9,411 bases of DNA, taken from Pseudomonadota bacterium. Lineage in GTDB: Bacteria > Pseudomonadota > Gammaproteobacteria > Burkholderiales > Gallionellaceae. The position numbers and the translations under genes were made by a program. The stretch is taken from contig JAJZUH010000075.1 of assembly GCA_021847165.1 (NCBI GenBank), positions 1-9,411 on the forward strand. Direction: 5' to 3'. The notes beneath the pieces were generated by a model. It saw only the letters and a program-made list of their open reading frames with translations, made no database searches and had not been told where the DNA came from. Below, piece after piece: positions 1-5,996 of the stretch (positions are counted from its first letter, which is position 1; every line of letters begins with the position of its first letter).

Positions 1-21
1 ACTGGTTGGGGGTATGATGGC

Positions 22-48
22 GAGGGGCGGACGTCAGGTTCGCCCCTC
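22..48 (+). terminator. Strong hairpin upstream of the metF block; possible terminator or attenuator
   Basis: Bases 22-32 (GAGGGGCGGAC) pair with 38-48 (GTTCGCCCCTC) to give an 11-bp, mostly G:C stem with one G-T(U) wobble and a 5-nt loop. The 3' flank is only TTAACTT, so it is a poor intrinsic terminator on the plus strand, and there is no T run on the minus strand side. It may end transcription of a gene lying left of the window, or modulate read-through into the membrane-protein/metF operon that starts 20 bp later. The stem is seen directly; the function is inferred. Confidence 0.4.
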
Positions 49-68
49 TTAACTTGTCAAAGAAGAAG

Positions 69-461
69 ATGCTGCCAAGACTGCTGCTCATCTGGACCCT
101 GAACGCCCTCGCCCTGGTGGCGGTGGCGAACTTCGTGCCGGGCATCCACGTGGACGGATTCACGGAAGCGTTCGTCGCGGCCTTCGTCCTCGGCCTTGTC
201 AACACGCTCATCCGCCCGATCTTTCTGGTGCTCACGCTGCCGGTCACCATGCTCACGCTGGGACTGTTCATCTTCGTCATCAACGGGCTGATGTTCTGGT
301 TCGCGGGTTCCATCCTGCGCGGCTTCGTGGTCGACAGTTTCTGGTCCGGCGTATTCGGCGCGGTCCTGTACAGCATCTTTTCCTGGGCGCTGAGTTCAGC
401 CGCCGCACAACTACTTGCGAGAAAACATGGGAATCAACACAAAGACACCGATCAGTTTTGA
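69..461 (+). CDS. PF04020 'phage holin' superfamily IV-type four-helix membrane protein
   Basis: A 130-residue, very hydrophobic inner-membrane protein with about four predicted helices: residues 3-23, 33-57, 58-82 and 90-116. The conserved core is easy to read: N12-A-L-A-L, G42-L-V-N-T-L-I-R-P50, L57-P-V-T, T63-L-G-L-F-I-F-V-I-N-G73 and S90-F-W-S-G, with a polar tail. This pattern matches the family annotated as mycobacterial-type four-TM phage holin (PF04020). That name comes from distant similarity; the protein is common as a single chromosomal gene in proteobacteria and its role is unknown. I chose ATG 69 because homologues begin around M-L-x-R-L-L-L-x-W. An in-frame TTG at 54 would add M-S-K-K-K, but neither start has a good Shine-Dalgarno site. 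The 3' end overlaps metF by 35 bp, which suggests translational coupling. No lysis or phage genes are nearby. Confidence 0.85.
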   Translation: MLPRLLLIWTLNALALVAVANFVPGIHVDGFTEAFVAAFVLGLVNTLIRPIFLVLTLPVTMLTLGLFIFVINGLMFWFAGSILRGFVVDSFWSGVFGAVLYSIFSWALSSAAAQLLARKHGNQHKDTDQF

Positions 462-1269
462 GTTTTATCCGCCGCAGACACCCGAGGGTGTGGGCAAGCT
501 GACTGCCGTGCGCCAGCGTCTGGCCGCGGTCGGGCCGGAATTCTTCTCGGTCACCTTCGGCGCAGGCGGCTCCACGCAGGACCGCACGCTGGAAACCATC
601 CGCCACATCCATGCCGAGGGCCGCAGCGCGGCACCGCATCTGTCCTGCGTGGGTTCCACGCGCGACAACGTGCGCGCACTGCTGTTCGCCTACAAGGACA
701 TGGGCATCAAGCGCATCGTCGCCTTGCGCGGCGACCTGCCATCCGGCATGGCCAGCATCGGCGAGTTCCAGTACGCCAACGAACTGGTGTCGTTCATCCG
801 TGCGCAGACGGGCGAGCACTTCCATATCGAAGTGGCCGCCTATCCCGAGTTCCACCCGCAGGCGCACTCGCCGCGGGAAGACATGCTCAATTTCAAGCGC
901 AAGATCAATGCCGGCGCCAACTCGGCCATCACCCAATACTTCTACAACGCGGATGCCTATTTCCGCTTTGTCGACGAGACGCGCAAGCTCGGCGTCACTG
1001 CCCCCATCGTGCCCGGCATCATGCCGATCGTGCGCTTCTCGCAGCTCGCACGCTTCTCCGACAACTGTGGCGCCGAGATCCCGCGCTGGATGCGCAAGAC
1101 CATGGAAGGCTACGGCGACGACGTCGAGTCGGTGCAAAGCTTCGGCCTCGACGTGGTAACCCAATTGTGCGAAAAGCTGATTGCGAACGGCGTGCCCGGG
1201 CTGCATTTCTACACGCTGAACCATGCCGACGCTTCGCTCGAGATACTGAAGCGGCTGGGCTACCAATGA
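427..1269 (+). CDS. metF: Methylenetetrahydrofolate reductase
   Basis: A 280-residue cytosolic flavoenzyme that reduces 5,10-methylene-THF to 5-methyl-THF, the methyl donor for methionine synthase. The length is normal for the bacterial MetF family (about 275-300). Visible family motifs are F11-E12-F13-Y-P-P at the N-terminus, carrying the glutamate that acts as catalytic acid; F44-G-A-G-G-S-T50; A99-L-R-G-D103-L-P with the flavin-contacting Asp; F-H-P-Q-A-H-S; and H260-F-Y-T-L-N265 near the C-terminus. ATG 427 is preferred over the in-frame TTG at 415 because it places the E12 motif at the usual distance from the start. Its weak ribosome site (GCGAG) lies inside the preceding membrane-protein gene. 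The stop shares bases with the trhP start (ATGA), so all three genes are probably one transcript. No S-box, SAH or cobalamin riboswitch is visible in front of it. Confidence 0.97.
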   Translation: MGINTKTPISFEFYPPQTPEGVGKLTAVRQRLAAVGPEFFSVTFGAGGSTQDRTLETIRHIHAEGRSAAPHLSCVGSTRDNVRALLFAYKDMGIKRIVALRGDLPSGMASIGEFQYANELVSFIRAQTGEHFHIEVAAYPEFHPQAHSPREDMLNFKRKINAGANSAITQYFYNADAYFRFVDETRKLGVTAPIVPGIMPIVRFSQLARFSDNCGAEIPRWMRKTMEGYGDDVESVQSFGLDVVTQLCEKLIANGVPGLHFYTLNHADASLEILKRLGYQ

Positions 1270-2612
1270 GCACCTTGCGCGCACCCGAGCTGCTGTTGCC
1301 GGCGGGCACGCTGGACAAGATGCGCACTGCCTACGCCTACGGCGCCGATGCGGTGTATGCCGGGCAGCCGCGTTACTCCCTGCGCGCGCGCAACAACGAA
1401 TTCCGGCTGGAAGAACTGGATACCGGCATCCGGGAGGCGCATGCGCTGGGCAAGAAGCTGTTCGTCGCCAGCAACCTGATGCCGCATAACGCCAAGGTGA
1501 AGACCTACATGGCGGACATGCAGCCGGTGATCGAGATGCAGCCGGACGCCCTGATCATGGCCGACCCCGGCCTGATCGCCATGGTGCGCGAGCGCTGGCC
1601 GGAGATGCCGATCCACCTGTCAGTACAGGCCAACACCGTCAATTACGCGGCGGTGAAATTCTGGAAAGCGCTGGGCCTTACCCGCGTGATCCTGTCGCGC
1701 GAGCTCTCGCTGGACGAGATCGAGGAGATCCGCCAGCAATGCCCGGACATGGAACTGGAAGTGTTCGTGCACGGCGCGCTGTGCATCGCCTATTCCGGCC
1801 GCTGCCTGTTGTCCGGCTACTTCAACCACCGCGACGCCAACCAGGGTACCTGCACCAACTCCTGCCGCTGGGATTACAAGGTGGACAATGCAGCCGAGGA
1901 CGGCACCGGCGACATCCGGAAGATCGACTTCGATTTCGACAAGGCGTTGAGCGAAAGCCCGTTGTCCGACTGCGGCTCGCAGCCGCGCCACCCGCTGGCC
2001 GACAAGGTCTATGTCATCTCGCGCAAGGATCATCCGGGCGAGCTGATGCCGGTGCTGGAAGACGAGCACGGCACCTACATCATGAACTCCAAGGACCTGC
2101 GCGCGGTCGAGCATGTCGAACGCCTGGTGAAGATCGGCATCGATTCGCTCAAGGTCGAGGGACGCACCAAATCGATCTACTACGTGGCACGCACCGCGCA
2201 AGTGTATCGCCAGGCCATCGACGACGCCGTCAAGGGTCGGCCGTTCAACCTGGAACTGCTGGGTGCGCTGGATGCGCTGGCCAGCCGCGGCTACACCGAC
2301 GGTTTCTACGAGCGCCACCACACGCACGAGCAACAGAACTACATGCGTGGCCATTCCGAAAGCTTCCGCCAGCAATATGTCGGCGACATCGTGGCTTGTA
2401 ACGATGGCATGGCAGAGATCGACGTGAAGAATAAATTCAGCGTTGGAGACAAGCTGGAGATCATCCATCCTTCCGGAAACAGCATCGTTGAGTTGAAGGA
2501 AATGCATGGCATTGAAGGCGAGGCGCTCACCACCGCACCGGGCAGCGGGCATCGCGTTCGGATACCATTGCAAGGTGAACTGGCGAAGGGTATGGTGGCC
2601 AGGTTCCTGTAA
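1266..2612 (+). CDS. trhP: tRNA 5-hydroxyuridine synthesis protein TrhP (YegQ), U32 peptidase family
   Basis: 448 residues, close to E. coli YegQ (about 450). In Enterobacteria TrhP makes 5-hydroxyuridine at tRNA wobble position 34, the precursor of cmo5U/mo5U, using a prephenate-dependent route; despite the family name it is not thought to act as a protease. Family landmarks are E-L-L-L-P-A-G-T near residue 8, G-A-D-A-V-Y-A-G-Q-P-R-Y-S, H-L-S-V-Q-A-N, and the U32 signature F-V-H-G-A-L-C173-I-A-Y-S-G-R-C180. C196 and C200 (T-C-T-N-S-C) complete a four-cysteine set expected to hold an Fe-S cluster. D-E-H-G-T-Y-I-M-N-S-K-D-L-R and H-x-H-E-Q-Q-N-Y are YegQ-specific. The last 80 residues or so form the small U32 C-terminal beta domain. 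The start overlaps the metF stop by 4 bp. The stretch around residues 212-250 (A-E-D-G-T-G-D... to H-P-L-A) differs from the E. coli sequence as I remember it and is probably a variable loop. Confidence 0.93.
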   Translation: MSTLRAPELLLPAGTLDKMRTAYAYGADAVYAGQPRYSLRARNNEFRLEELDTGIREAHALGKKLFVASNLMPHNAKVKTYMADMQPVIEMQPDALIMADPGLIAMVRERWPEMPIHLSVQANTVNYAAVKFWKALGLTRVILSRELSLDEIEEIRQQCPDMELEVFVHGALCIAYSGRCLLSGYFNHRDANQGTCTNSCRWDYKVDNAAEDGTGDIRKIDFDFDKALSESPLSDCGSQPRHPLADKVYVISRKDHPGELMPVLEDEHGTYIMNSKDLRAVEHVERLVKIGIDSLKVEGRTKSIYYVARTAQVYRQAIDDAVKGRPFNLELLGALDALASRGYTDGFYERHHTHEQQNYMRGHSESFRQQYVGDIVACNDGMAEIDVKNKFSVGDKLEIIHPSGNSIVELKEMHGIEGEALTTAPGSGHRVRIPLQGELAKGMVARFL

Positions 2613-2654
2613 GTCGGGGCCGTATGTTGCGCAGCCCGGTCTCGGCCTGGTTAC

Positions 2655-2669
2655 GGCAGGCGGCCTGCC
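2655..2669 (+). other. Small inverted repeat between trhP and cytochrome b561
   Basis: GGCAGG (2655-2660) and CCTGCC (2664-2669) form a perfect 6-bp stem around a CGG loop, followed by TTTG. It sits in the 75-bp gap after trhP and just before the cytochrome b561 ribosome site. It could be a weak terminator or processing hairpin that partly separates the metF-trhP genes from the next two genes. The T tract is only three long, so a terminator call is not justified. The remaining bases of the gap show no clear promoter. Confidence 0.25.
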
Positions 2670-2673
2670 TTTG

Positions 2674-2680
2674 AAAGGTG
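2674..2680 (+). promoter_or_regulatory. Ribosome binding site for cytochrome b561
   Basis: AAAGGTG lies 7 bases before ATG 2688. It is the best Shine-Dalgarno match among the rightward genes and fixes the start. It lies immediately after the GGCAGG/CCTGCC hairpin, so folding of that hairpin would leave it exposed. Confidence 0.7.
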
Positions 2681-2687
2681 ACAAACG

Positions 2688-3236
2688 ATGGACTGGAAGA
2701 ATACTGCAGGTCGTTACGGGGCGCTTTCCATCGGCATCCACTGGTTGATGCTGCTGCTGTTCATCGCAGTATATGCCTGCATCGAGCTGCGCGAACTGTA
2801 TCCCAAAGGCAGCGATCCGCGCGAAGCGCTGAAGACCTGGCATGCCATGCTCGGCATGCTGGTGTTCGGGCTGATCTGGCTACGGCTGGCGGCGCGTCTG
2901 TCCGGCCCCACGCCTGGCATCCAGCCTGAGCCGCCGAGCTGGCAGCAGATATCCGCCAAGCTGTTGCATCTGGCACTCTATGCGCTGATGATAGGCATGC
3001 CGGTAACAGGCTGGCTTTTGCTCAGCGCCTCGGGCAAACCGATCCCGTTCTTCGGCCTGCAGCTGCCTGCCCTGATCGGCCAGAACAAGGAGCTCGCGTC
3101 GCAGATCAAGGAAGTGCACGAATTCGTCGGTACGGCTGGGTACTATCTCATCGGCCTGCATACGGTGGCGGCCCTGTATCATCACTTCATCAAGCGCGAC
3201 AACACATTGACCAGAATGCTTCCCGGTCGTGGATAG
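2688..3236 (+). CDS. Cytochrome b561 (CybB-type, four-helix dihaem membrane protein)
   Basis: 182 residues, similar in size to E. coli CybB (about 176). Four membrane helices are visible at roughly residues 12-33, 52-70, 92-113 and 145-168. The four histidines expected to ligate two b haems are in place: H18 (G-I-H-W), H52 (T-W-H-A-M-L-G-M), H144 (K-E-V-H-E-F-V-G) and H158 (G-L-H-T). The third-helix signature H94-L-A-L-Y-A-L-M-I-G-M-P-V-T-G-W is typical of prokaryotic cytochrome b561 (PF01292). The family moves electrons across or within the inner membrane; E. coli CybB has been shown to oxidise superoxide and reduce ubiquinone. The substrate here is inferred only. It follows trhP by 75 bp with its own strong ribosome site and precedes the cupin gene by 32 bp. 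No c-type cytochrome or hydrogenase partner is nearby. Confidence 0.93.
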   Translation: MDWKNTAGRYGALSIGIHWLMLLLFIAVYACIELRELYPKGSDPREALKTWHAMLGMLVFGLIWLRLAARLSGPTPGIQPEPPSWQQISAKLLHLALYALMIGMPVTGWLLLSASGKPIPFFGLQLPALIGQNKELASQIKEVHEFVGTAGYYLIGLHTVAALYHHFIKRDNTLTRMLPGRG

Positions 3237-3254
3237 AGCGATGCAGCCCTCTGC

Positions 3255-3258
3255 AGGA
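3255..3258 (+). promoter_or_regulatory. Ribosome binding site for the YhcH-family cupin
   Basis: AGGA ends 10 bases before ATG 3269, a slightly long spacing. The 32-bp gap from the cytochrome stop also holds a GATAAT hexamer (3257-3262) that resembles a -10 box, but it has no matching -35, so I do not call a promoter. Confidence 0.45.
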
Positions 3259-3268
3259 TAATACGAAC

Positions 3269-3730
3269 ATGATCTTCTCCTCCCTCTCCCAATCCGCCCG
3301 CTACGCCGCATTGCATCCGCTGTTTCCGCGTGCGTTCGACTATATCCGCGACACCGACCTGTTCAATCTGGCGCCGGGGCGTTACCACCTCCTCGGGGAA
3401 GACCTGATCGCCATCGTGGAACACGCGCAGGGCAAAACCCGCGCGATGGCGAAACTGGAAGCACACCGGCGTTACATCGACATCCAGATGGTACTGGATG
3501 GGTCGGAAGAGATGGGGTGGAAGCCGCTAGCCGATTGCCACAATCCGGTGAGCGAACACAGCATGGAAAAGGACATCCGCTTCTTCCACGACGCGGCGGC
3601 TTCGTGGATCGCCGTGCCGCCAGATCATTTTTGCATCTTCTTCCCCGAAGATGCGCATGCACCGCTGGTAGGCAGCGGCGCGATACGCAAGGTGATCTTC
3701 AAAATCGCGGTGAATCCGGCGCAGCCGTGA
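3269..3730 (+). CDS. YhcH/YjgK/YiaL family cupin (DUF386)
   Basis: 153 residues, full length for the family (about 150). Visible family features are the K62-L-E64-A-H66-R-R-Y-I-D71-I-Q block and F124-F-P-E-D-A-H130-A-P, followed by I139-R-K141-V-I-F-K145-I-A-V. E64, H66 and H130, possibly with D71, are the likely metal-binding set of this double-stranded beta-helix fold. Relatives include EbgC (the beta-subunit of evolved beta-galactosidase) and YiaL/YjgK/YhcH, usually linked to sugar or sialic acid catabolism. Some members are implicated in N-glycolylneuraminate or sugar-anomer handling. No sugar genes accompany it here, so its substrate is unknown. It is the last gene of the rightward block, and its stop lies 22 bp from that of the convergent lipoprotein. 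I see no intrinsic terminator between them. Confidence 0.9.
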   Translation: MIFSSLSQSARYAALHPLFPRAFDYIRDTDLFNLAPGRYHLLGEDLIAIVEHAQGKTRAMAKLEAHRRYIDIQMVLDGSEEMGWKPLADCHNPVSEHSMEKDIRFFHDAAASWIAVPPDHFCIFFPEDAHAPLVGSGAIRKVIFKIAVNPAQP

Positions 3731-3752
3731 ACCGGCCACGCCCGGCCTTCGC

Positions 3753-5078
3753 CTACTGATTTGCCGGTTTGGCCTTTTTGGACTTGGCCGCCTTGGGTTG
3801 GGCAGCCGTTTTTGCGCCGGCCTCAAGCTTGGCGACTCTGGCCGTCAGCGCCTTGATCTGCGCGTCCTTCCCGGCCAGTTGCGTCGCCTGCGCTTCCAGC
3901 TGTTGCTCCTTTTCCGCCAGTTGCTTGTCCTTGTCAGCCAGTTCCGTCACGCCCTGCTGGATGCCGTCGTTGGCCGCTTCCAGGCGCGCCTCGTAATCCT
4001 GCCGGATCGCCGCGATATCCGCATTCTTGGATTGGCGGATGATATCCGTCGCGGCGCGCTTGATCTCGTCCACCTGCTTGTCCAGCGACAGGTCGCGCAG
4101 ATCCTTCAGCCCCAGCGCGTTCGAAATGCCCAGCAGCCGGTCCTCTTCCTGCAGCACCAGCTTTTCCAGGGTGATCCGTTCCGGACCCGACGGCTTGCCA
4201 TCCACCTGCGTTCCCACCTGCACTGCGCCGCCACCGCCCGCCATTGCCCCGCCGACCATCACGCCGCCAACCGTGCCGCCTGCAGCGCTGATCTTCAGCT
4301 GGGCCTGCAGCGCAGCAACGCGCTCGTTCACCTGCTGCGCATGGCGCGCAGCAAACAGCGCTGCGGCACCCATGCGCTGCACCAGCTCCTTGTCGTGGTG
4401 GGCGGCAGCGATCTTGGCCTTAGAATCCTGGTACACGCGCAACGCCTCGGCGTAGGTCACCGGCGCCTGCTTCTCGGCATTCAGCTTCTTGCTTTCAGTG
4501 TTGATCTGTTCGCTGTCACGCAGCGCGCCTTCCTGCACCGCCATGATCACCAGGTCCAGCATGGACTTGAGCAGGGCTTCCTTGTCCTTGTCGATGTTGT
4601 CCGGCTGCTCGCGTTCCACCTTGCCGATCAGGCCGGAAAAGTCGCCGATCACCTTCTCGTATTCCTTGGGCAGCAGCTTGGGCGCATTGTGTTCTTCCAG
4701 CTGGGCCTTGTACTCCAGTTCCTTGGAGAAGCGATACTGCACGATGGCCATCATGGCGCGGCCCTTTTCCAGCACGGCTTCGCCCTTGGCGGCGTTGCTC
4801 ACCAGAACCTCCTTGGGCTTGTTGCCCAGTGCGCCCTGGCATTCGCTCAGGATTTGCGAGGCTTCCTTGTAGTAATCCGGGGCGAGGAACGGCATGTTGG
4901 CGGCCTTGGCCTCATTCACGCTCTTTTCCAGCGTGGCCACCACATTGAGATCCGACAGATCGTTATATTTGGCTACGTGCGCCGCCGAGGGTTTGATATT
5001 GGTGCTGACCGGCGTGGCGCATCCCGCCAGGAAGAGTGCGATCAGAATGCCTGAAGTACGAATCTGCCAAGAATGCAT
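3753..5078 (-). CDS. Outer-membrane-type lipoprotein with C-terminal heptad coiled coil, function unknown
   Basis: 441 residues. It starts with a lipoprotein signal peptide: R7, a hydrophobic stretch at I11-L17, and lipobox L17-A-G-C20. The residue after Cys is Ala, not Asp, so outer-membrane sorting is likely. Residues 40-85 (V-N-E-A-K-A-A-N... L-A-P-D-Y-Y-K-E-A) resemble the DUF4398-like helical region found at the start of some OmpA-family lipoproteins. Residues 85-262 are mainly charged helix. Residues 267-284 form a Gly/Ala/Val-rich linker. From about L380 to V415 a regular heptad runs L380, L387, L394, L401, I408, V415, and the protein ends in a Lys/Ala/Pro tail. No OmpA peptidoglycan-binding domain follows. 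An in-frame upstream ATG (5120) exists, but ATG 5078 has a GGAG site and gives a proper signal peptide. It lies 59 bp after ttcA. I do not recognise its specific family or role; an envelope structural or spacer role is a guess. Confidence 0.85.
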   Translation of the reverse strand: MHSWQIRTSGILIALFLAGCATPVSTNIKPSAAHVAKYNDLSDLNVVATLEKSVNEAKAANMPFLAPDYYKEASQILSECQGALGNKPKEVLVSNAAKGEAVLEKGRAMMAIVQYRFSKELEYKAQLEEHNAPKLLPKEYEKVIGDFSGLIGKVEREQPDNIDKDKEALLKSMLDLVIMAVQEGALRDSEQINTESKKLNAEKQAPVTYAEALRVYQDSKAKIAAAHHDKELVQRMGAAALFAARHAQQVNERVAALQAQLKISAAGGTVGGVMVGGAMAGGGGAVQVGTQVDGKPSGPERITLEKLVLQEEDRLLGISNALGLKDLRDLSLDKQVDEIKRAATDIIRQSKNADIAAIRQDYEARLEAANDGIQQGVTELADKDKQLAEKEQQLEAQATQLAGKDAQIKALTARVAKLEAGAKTAAQPKAAKSKKAKPANQ

Positions 5079-5084
5079 AGCTTG

Positions 5085-5088
5085 CTCC
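5085..5088 (-). promoter_or_regulatory. Ribosome binding site deciding the lipoprotein start
   Basis: On the minus strand GGAG is followed by 6 bases (CAAGCT) and then ATG at 5078-5076. It selects this start over the longer in-frame ATG at 5120, which would place a non-signal leader in front of the lipoprotein signal peptide. Confidence 0.7.
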
Positions 5089-5103
5089 AAATCCAAGGTT
5101 AGG

Positions 5104-5130
5104 TTGATAGTGTGCAACACAGAATGTTAA
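5104..5130 (-). promoter_or_regulatory. Candidate sigma-70 promoter for the lipoprotein gene
   Basis: On the minus strand TTAACA (5130-5125, 5 of 6 to the -35 consensus) and TATCAA (5109-5104, 4 of 6 to the -10) are separated by 15 bases, shorter than the ideal 17. It begins 8 bp after the ttcA stop and would start transcription about 20 bases before the lipoprotein ATG. The fit is suboptimal, so read-through from the SDR-ttcA genes remains possible. Confidence 0.3.
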
Positions 5131-5137
5131 TTTTACG

Positions 5138-5992
5138 TCAAATCTCCTGATCGAAGGCAACGTCGCCTTCGTCCACCGCCGCCCCCAGCTGGATGTGCCT
5201 GAAGTCGAACAAGGCAGTGTCGAGCAGGTGCGACGGCTTGACGTTCTGCATGGCGGTGAAGATGGTCTGGCTGCGCCCCGGATACTGGCGCTCCCACGCG
5301 TTCAGCATCTCCTTGATGTTCTGGCGTTGCAGGTTCTCCTGCGAGCCGCACAGGTTGCAGGGGATGATGGGAAACTCCATGCCGCGCGCATAGCGCGCGA
5401 TGTCTTTCTCGGCGCAATAGGCCAGCGGCCGGATCACGATGTGGTCGCCCTTGTCGGTCACCAGCTTGGGCGGCATGGCTTTCAGCTTGCCGCCGAAGAA
5501 CATGTTGAGGAACAGCGTTTCCACCATGTCGTCGCGGTGGTGTCCCAGCGCGATCTTGTTCGCGCCCAGTTCGCCCGCCACCTTGTAGATGATGCCGCGG
5601 CGCAGGCGCGAGCACAGCGAGCAGGTGGTCTTGCCCTCGGGAATCTTCTCCTTGACGATGGAGTAGGTGTCCTGCGTCTCGATGTGGAAGTCCACCCCGA
5701 TCGATTTCAGATAATTCGGCAGCACCTCGGCGGGGAAGCCCGGCTGCTTCTGGTCCAGGTTCATCGCCACGATCCTGAAATCGATGGGTGCGCGTTTCTG
5801 CAGGGTGCGCAGGATGTCGAGCAGCGTATAGGAATCCTTGCCGCCGGACAGGCAGACCATCACGGTGTCGCCCTCCTCGATCATGTTGAAGTCGGCGATG
5901 GCCTTGCCCACCATGTGTTCCAGCCGGCCCTTGAGGCGGTTGAAGTTGGTGGAATGATGCTCGAAATGGATGGGTTGAGTGATGTCGTTCAT
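5138..5992 (-). CDS. ttcA: tRNA 2-thiocytidine biosynthesis protein TtcA
   Basis: 284 residues. TtcA converts cytidine 32 of certain tRNAs to 2-thiocytidine: the PP-loop activates the base with ATP and an Fe-S cluster helps deliver sulfur in the cytosol. The PP-loop S49-G-G-K-D-S54 is intact. The CxxC pairs C124-S-L-C127 and C212-N-L-C215 supply the cluster ligands expected in the family, and G150-H-H-R-D-D-M-V-E-T is the typical TtcA core motif. M-N-D-I-T is chosen as start because upstream in-frame codons lie inside the preceding SDR gene and look unlike TtcA. This leaves 4 bp after the SDR stop (TGA-AGCC-ATG), so the two are almost certainly co-transcribed. The ribosome site is weak (TGAAG within the overlap), which fits translational coupling. 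A short C-terminal extension (V-D-E-G-D-V-A-F-D) is probably lineage specific. Confidence 0.96.
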   Translation of the reverse strand: MNDITQPIHFEHHSTNFNRLKGRLEHMVGKAIADFNMIEEGDTVMVCLSGGKDSYTLLDILRTLQKRAPIDFRIVAMNLDQKQPGFPAEVLPNYLKSIGVDFHIETQDTYSIVKEKIPEGKTTCSLCSRLRRGIIYKVAGELGANKIALGHHRDDMVETLFLNMFFGGKLKAMPPKLVTDKGDHIVIRPLAYCAEKDIARYARGMEFPIIPCNLCGSQENLQRQNIKEMLNAWERQYPGRSQTIFTAMQNVKPSHLLDTALFDFRHIQLGAAVDEGDVAFDQEI

Positions 5993-5996
5993 GGCT

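Noticed and set aside
1..68. SAH or SAM riboswitch in front of the metF operon
   Set aside because: The position would suit it, but only a simple hairpin is visible. I could not find the conserved multi-helix or pseudoknot core of the SAH or SAM classes, and the left side is cut off.
54..461. Prophage lysis cassette suggested by the holin-like name
   Set aside because: There is no endolysin, spanin, integrase, attachment repeat or phage structural gene; all neighbours are housekeeping genes and base composition does not change.
280..1284. Long open frame on the minus strand opposite the membrane protein and metF
   Set aside because: It has low-complexity, Arg/Ala/His-rich content and no recognisable motif, and lies opposite a textbook metF. 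Long antisense frames are expected in 60% G+C DNA.
1620..2843. Minus-strand open frame of about 400 codons opposite trhP
   Set aside because: It mirrors the codon phase of a well-conserved gene and has no ribosome site or family signature; it runs across the trhP/cytochrome gap without any gene-like boundary.
3731..3752. Bidirectional terminator between the convergent cupin and lipoprotein genes
   Set aside because: Several GGCC/CCGG words can pair, but only as 4-bp stems with no T run, so this is ordinary G+C-rich sequence.
3798..5054. Plus-strand open frame of about 418 codons opposite the lipoprotein
   Set aside because: The minus-strand frame has a lipobox, ribosome site and heptads. 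The plus frame is His/Leu/Arg/Gln-rich without motifs, a typical reverse-complement shadow.
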